From Bicyclus anynana (lineage: Eukaryota > Arthropoda > Insecta > Lepidoptera > Nymphalidae), in the NCBI RefSeq assembly GCF_947172395.1, contig NC_069105.1:9569971-9633970 (forward strand): a stretch of DNA of 64,000 nt. Direction: 5' to 3'. This document shows, piece after piece, positions 24,201 through 30,200 of this stretch (within the stretch, counting starts at the first letter, position 1; each line of letters starts with the position of its first letter). A program made the translations under genes and the position numbers. The notes below the pieces were generated by a model, which was given only the letters and a program-made list of their open reading frames with translations, was not told the origin of the DNA and made no database searches.

Positions 24201-27200
24201 TTGAGAAGCGTTGTGGGTCTAGGCTCCATATCTCCTCCTAAAAAGCGGGAGGCTTGTTCCTGTAGTGGTCCATTAAAATAGGCTGATGATGATGATAGAT
24301 TGTTTTTTAGTGCGCCATTTATCATAGGGTGTGCCATTAGCCACGCCCTGGGCTTATATAACGGATGCAAGTCCTCTAGGGCGCAAGGACACATTTTATA
24401 GATTTATCTAGCCAGCTAGGCTCTGCCCGGGAATTGCGTAGGTGCAGGGTAGATGCAGGGGTGTATGCGCGCGCCGAACTTTTGCCTCACTAGGCAGCGT
24501 CCACAATTACCCTTATTTAAAAGTAGTTCCGCCCTTAGAGAGTCATTTAGCCCATATCTGCTGTTTCTGCCTAAGCGCCCCATCAGGTGATGCTTCTGCG
24601 CTAACCCAGCACCCTCACTGAAGCCGCTGAGGTTCCACCGAGGAGTACGGTACTATACAATCAAGAGAAAAAATGTGTAGCTGATTGTGACCAAGTTAAG
24701 GCAGCCTACCTCATCTCCTTTCCCTTATCCCACTTAGGTGGGATCGGCATGTGTCAATCTTCTTCATTCGTCTCTATAACTCGTAGTCACTTTGTCAACT
24801 TTACCTCTTATATACTTGTACAGATTTGATGTATCATTGTACCAAAGCGCCGGAGAAATTACGTTAAAGCCGTCGCTATATCATTCGTTTTAGTATGATG
24901 TCGCGTAGATTTTATGTGCAAGTATGACCGCTAACATCTTAGACTGCATTTGAGTCTTACACCGAACTTGAAAAACTAAGAAGGTTTTATGTGACCGATA
25001 AGTGAACGATTATTAAGAGCATGTTAGAACATAAATTTTCCTCTTCAAGGACGGGCGAAGCAGTACTTAAGCTCAAGAGGTTTCCAAGAGGTTAAAGAGT
25101 TGTATCCTCGCCCTTTAGACCTTTTTAATACCCATTTCTAGCACAAACTTCGTTTCGAGGAGAAAGGGGAAGGTTAGTTACCTATATTCATCAACATGCA
25201 TATTTTTTGATGAGAAAGGAAAATATTTTGATAGATGAGATGATGAGATATTTGTAGTGGTTTATTAGGCAAACATCTCTGCATATAGGTGAGATCTGGA
25301 TCTTAGAACCACCTTGCTGCTTTAATGTGAGTTGGCGGGCCTAGAGTTATAATGTTTGACTACGTAACGAAAACTTAATTAATGGCGATAAAAAAATATG
25401 GCTGTATAACATAGTCAGCGATTTTAGTTTAGGTGTGGACATTCCCTTTAGAGCAAAAGTGCGGGCTTGCATCTGCACTTTCTGGAACAAACCCCCCTCC
25501 CCGCGTGCCTCCTCTCCTTCCCCCCCTCCGAATCGATACAGGCTTACCTGATACGATTTATATTCATACCTCCTCTATCAGTCATACAGCTAACTGCATT
25601 TCAGTCGCGAATTATTAATTATTATTTTTTAATTAATTTAACAGAAAATAAGGAGGTTTCATATTTGGATGGTACATTTCTCGTTTAGTTTACCGCGTTT
25701 TTATTTAATTTAATAATGGATTAGTGATTTTTCTATTGTTGGTTTAGTTTTCAAGGCCAATGGTTACGACGCGGCGCAAAAGGGTGAGTTGAATTTTTTT
25801 TTTTTTGACAATTTTATTTTTTATGCTGCCATGTTTATTTTGTTTAAGTTATCATTTCATTTTGTCTTAAATGTACCTATTTTTGATATTTTTTTTTTTT
25901 GCATTTTTTTAACTTTTTTTTTTAATAAAGGGAATAACAAGTAATTCTTTTATGTTTGTTTTGAAATATATCACAAAATATTTAGTGAAAAACTTAATAT
26001 CCTTTGTTAACGGGTGATCCAAAAATAACATACTGAAATGGCGGGGCGGGGTCGACTTCATTGTTGCAGCCGCCATTTTGAATCTCGAACTATTTTGAAT
26101 AACGGGCTCAATAAGTAATTGTTTTACATATATTTCTTTTTAAAATGTCACAATTTGACAAATGAATAAATATCCTTTGTTAAAACTGTGATCCAAAAAT
26201 AACTTACGGGCGGGGTCGACTTCATTGCTGCAGCCGCCATTTTGATTCTCGAACTATTTTGAATTTTTGAATAACGGGCATAATAAGTTAAAGATTTTTT
26301 TTTAATATGTCACAAATTGTTATTATTAAATGAAAAACTTAATATCCTTTGTTAACGTTGATCCAAAAATAACTTGCCTATATACTAAAACGGTGGGCGG
26401 GTCGAGTTCATTGTTGCAGCCGAACAATTATAAGCAATTTTATATACTTTTTAAATATAATATGTCACAAATTTATAAATGAAAAAATATCCTTTGTTAA
26501 CGATGATCTAAAAATAGCTTACCTCTGCTAAGGCGGGGTCGGGTCGCCTTGCAGTCGCCATTTTGATTTACGAACCATCCGCCATTTTGACGCGCCCGCT
26601 TCGCCATCTTGTTTTATCCGCAAAGTACAGGACATCCGCCATGTTGAATTTATGATGACGTGTCCTACATTTGTGTTTTGCGCAAACTCCCAACCTCTCT
26701 TCCAATTATCGGGCCAAGCGATCGATCTTATCACCTTACCTGTTGCCAAGCTGACATCGCATGCGAACTACAACATCGCAACAACATCGCTGGTATTACG
26801 CGGTATGTCAAGGTCTTAAATTAGACTTTATTAATTCTTAATTAAAACTTAATTAATTTATTTTAACTTCAAAGGATGTTTAGTTGAACATTTATCCCGA
26901 TGCCGATTTAAATAAAATTCTTATACACGTTTAATTTGGATGCTAAGTGACGTCATGCTAAATACAATATGGCGTACGGCGGCGTAAGGTAAGTGGATTT
27001 TTTTTTTGCTTTGTCCTTTATTTATTGTTTTTAATTTTTATCAAATATTTATTAAATGTATCTAAATGTCATTGAATTTTGTTGTTCATTCAATTTGCCA
27101 TTTTGACGTTTCCGCCATTTTGTTTTATGTAGGACATACGCCATATTGAATTTGATGACGTGTCTTAGGTACATCCGTGTTCTGCGCAAACTCCAAAGCT

Positions 27201-30200
27201 CTCGACCAATTATATCAGGTCAAGCAATCAATCGATTTTATCGCCTTGTTACCAACCTCACGTTGCATGCGAAATGCAACGTCGCAACGATATCGCTTGG
27301 AGCATACTACATCGCAACGATATTTCTAACGATATACAACACTGAAGCGTTGTCGTTTACGAACTACAACATCGCAACGTAATCTCAGGCGAACTACTAC
27401 ATCGCAACGATATTACATCGGAAGAACAACATCGTAACGATATCGGCGATTTTACGCGATGTGAAAACGTCTTAAATCAGACTTTAACTTTGAACTTTTG
27501 TGTGACAACTTTTTTTTTTTCGTGTTGAGTAAGTGCCGATGGCTCCATGCGGGACCACTACGACGTCACCGGGGGGTTTGGGCGAGCGCAGAAGCATCGC
27601 CTAATGAGACCCGAAGGCTGTGACTAGTTGCAATTTAGTTTAGAGCTTAAAATACATACACGTTGAGGTGGATGACAATAGTTTGCGTGACGTCATTCTA
27701 AAATCAACATGGCTGACTCTTAAAGAAGTAGAGAGTTGATTTAGACGAATATTTTATTTCAGAATAGCGGACGATTATTTTTAAATTCTTTTTATTTTGT
27801 TGAGAAATTACCATAAAAAATCGTTCTTTGTTACTGATTATAATTTTTTTTTATTCTATGACCAGTTAGCTCTTGTATGTGATCTCACCTAATGCTAAGT
27901 GGCGGTCTAAGATCTTCTATCTAGAATATATTCTTAATCTTCGATCTAGATAAGCTGGTTAACTTAGATAAGTTTATTCTAGCCATAAAAATAAAATAGA
28001 TAAATATTTAGTGCATGCTTATTTTGCTCGTAAATATGTTATGCGCAGCTGTCGAACTTATTGTTTTTACTATCTACGTGGCATGCATAGACAACTCGAA
28101 CAAGGTAGGCATTTCTGCGAATTATCACCAGAACTACTATGTATCTGCGCTGAGCGAAGAATTTTTGAGAGTTCTCTCAATAATTGTGGGCGTAATATTT
28201 TTATATTTTTTTATGTTTTATTAATATATTTTTTCTTTTTACATTTTTTATGAATATTTAATTTTATATTATTATTTAATTTACCTTTGTTTTATTTTTA
28301 AATATACTTATTTATGTGAATTCGCAATCATCATTAAAATGGGAGAAAGGGTTTGTTTGTTGTTAGTTTATCACACTAATATTATAAAAGTGAAAGTTTG
28401 TATGTATGTTTGTTACTCCTTACCACCGCAACTTAAGAATGCAGATGCATTATAACTTTTATTAACATGTAGGCTACTTTATCGTGAAAAAATACAGTTC
28501 CCGCAGGAGGAGTTAATTTATGTCCATTCCAAATTTCGGCCAAATCGGTTCAGTAGTTGATTTGTGAAGGAATAATAAACACACGAGCCGTGATAGCCCA
28601 GTGGATATGACCTCTGCTCCGATTCCGGAGGGTGTGGGTTCGAGTCCGGTCCGGGGCATGCACCTCCCAACTTTTCAGTTGTATGCATTTTAGGAAATTA
28701 AAATCTTACGTGTCTCAAACGGTGAAGGAAAACATCGTGAGGAAACCTGGTTACCAGAGAATTTTCTTAATTCTCTGCGTGTGTGAGGTCTGCCAATCCG
28801 CATTGGGCCAGCGTGGTGGACTATTGGCCTAACCCCTCTCATTCTGAGAGGAGACTCGAGCTCAGCAGTGAGCCGAATATAGGTTGATAAGGAAGGAATT
28901 AACATACACATTTAGGTATATAAAAGTTTCGCATGTATAATATTAGTGATAGGTACATATTTTGCTGACACCATGTTGATGCCCCCGTTCTACAAATCGG
29001 TGACTCGAACTTAGTTTGTAATATCATGTTACTTGATACATTGTGTTGTAATGATGGACATGCGATAGCCAGACGTGCCTCATTTTAAATAAATAAATAT
29101 ATTTAAATTTCGGTAAACCATGGATTTAGAACTTACAAAGATAATAATCTAGATGATTTAGTACGATTAGTAACAATTTTTAGATTATTTTATTCTATTA
29201 AGACTGAAATTTCGTCAGCTCATGCATTCTGTGGCGTGCATTTCGTAGATGCAATATACCTGAGGACTCCCTGTAATAGAGAGCCTTCCATAAGTAAGTT
29301 GTTAGCCAAATATGAAGCCTGGATTGTGGTGGTTTTAAAAGATAGCAGCCTAGCAGGTTTCAAGGGTCCAACAACCTCAACCGTCCGTATAAAAGGTTTT
29401 TTTGGCATAATATTGTCACTTAGATCCGTGACAACCCTTCATCTTTACCGCGAATAATTTATTAGTCTTTCATAGAATGAGGTATATCTGACTAAGGCAG
29501 GCTCTCGTTGTATGATATCATTGCTTAGTTGCACAATCGTTTGCTGACTTTGTCCAAGCAGCCGTTGGGAATGTAATGTGAGCACTCGCTTTGGTGTACA
29601 AAAAATGGCGACCGTGCTAATTAAAAGAAAAACATATCAAATTGTGCAGAGTTTTGTTTTTGAAGTGTAACACTACTGAGAATTTGATAACGATATACGA
29701 TATTATGATTATGATACTGGGAATATGACAATTATTAGAGTTTACAAATAAACTGTGATGGGAAACTTTGTTATGTAACTTTTGAGATTTATCATCTTCA
29801 TTATCAGTAATTTTTAACAGCCCACTTCAGAGGCATGCCTCCCTCCTTATAAGAGAGGGTATTTGGAGCTTTGACACACCACACTGATCCAATCCGGGTT
29901 GGCGGAATTTTTGAATTTAGAATGTGACGTTTATGTAGATTTGAACTCAAGACCTTATGCTCTATAACTGCACAGGCTATCCACTGGACCAATGATACAG
30001 ATAAAATTAAATGTATATAAAGAAAAACATAAACTATTATTTTCTAAAATCTATCTAGATGTCGTTTTATTCGTTTATTTCAAGTGGGATTAATTCACAA
30101 GTAGGTACTGTGAAATGTAAATATTGTCTGTTTTTAATGGCTTTACTATCGGTAACTATAGTAAAGCCATTAAAAACTGGTGGCTAACCCCAGAATCTTC

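Noticed and set aside
26969..26988. Candidate coding exon MAYGGV with donor GTAAGT
   Set aside because: Its 20 coding bases end in phase 2 and do not fit CREBL2 exon 2; a noncoding exon is still possible.
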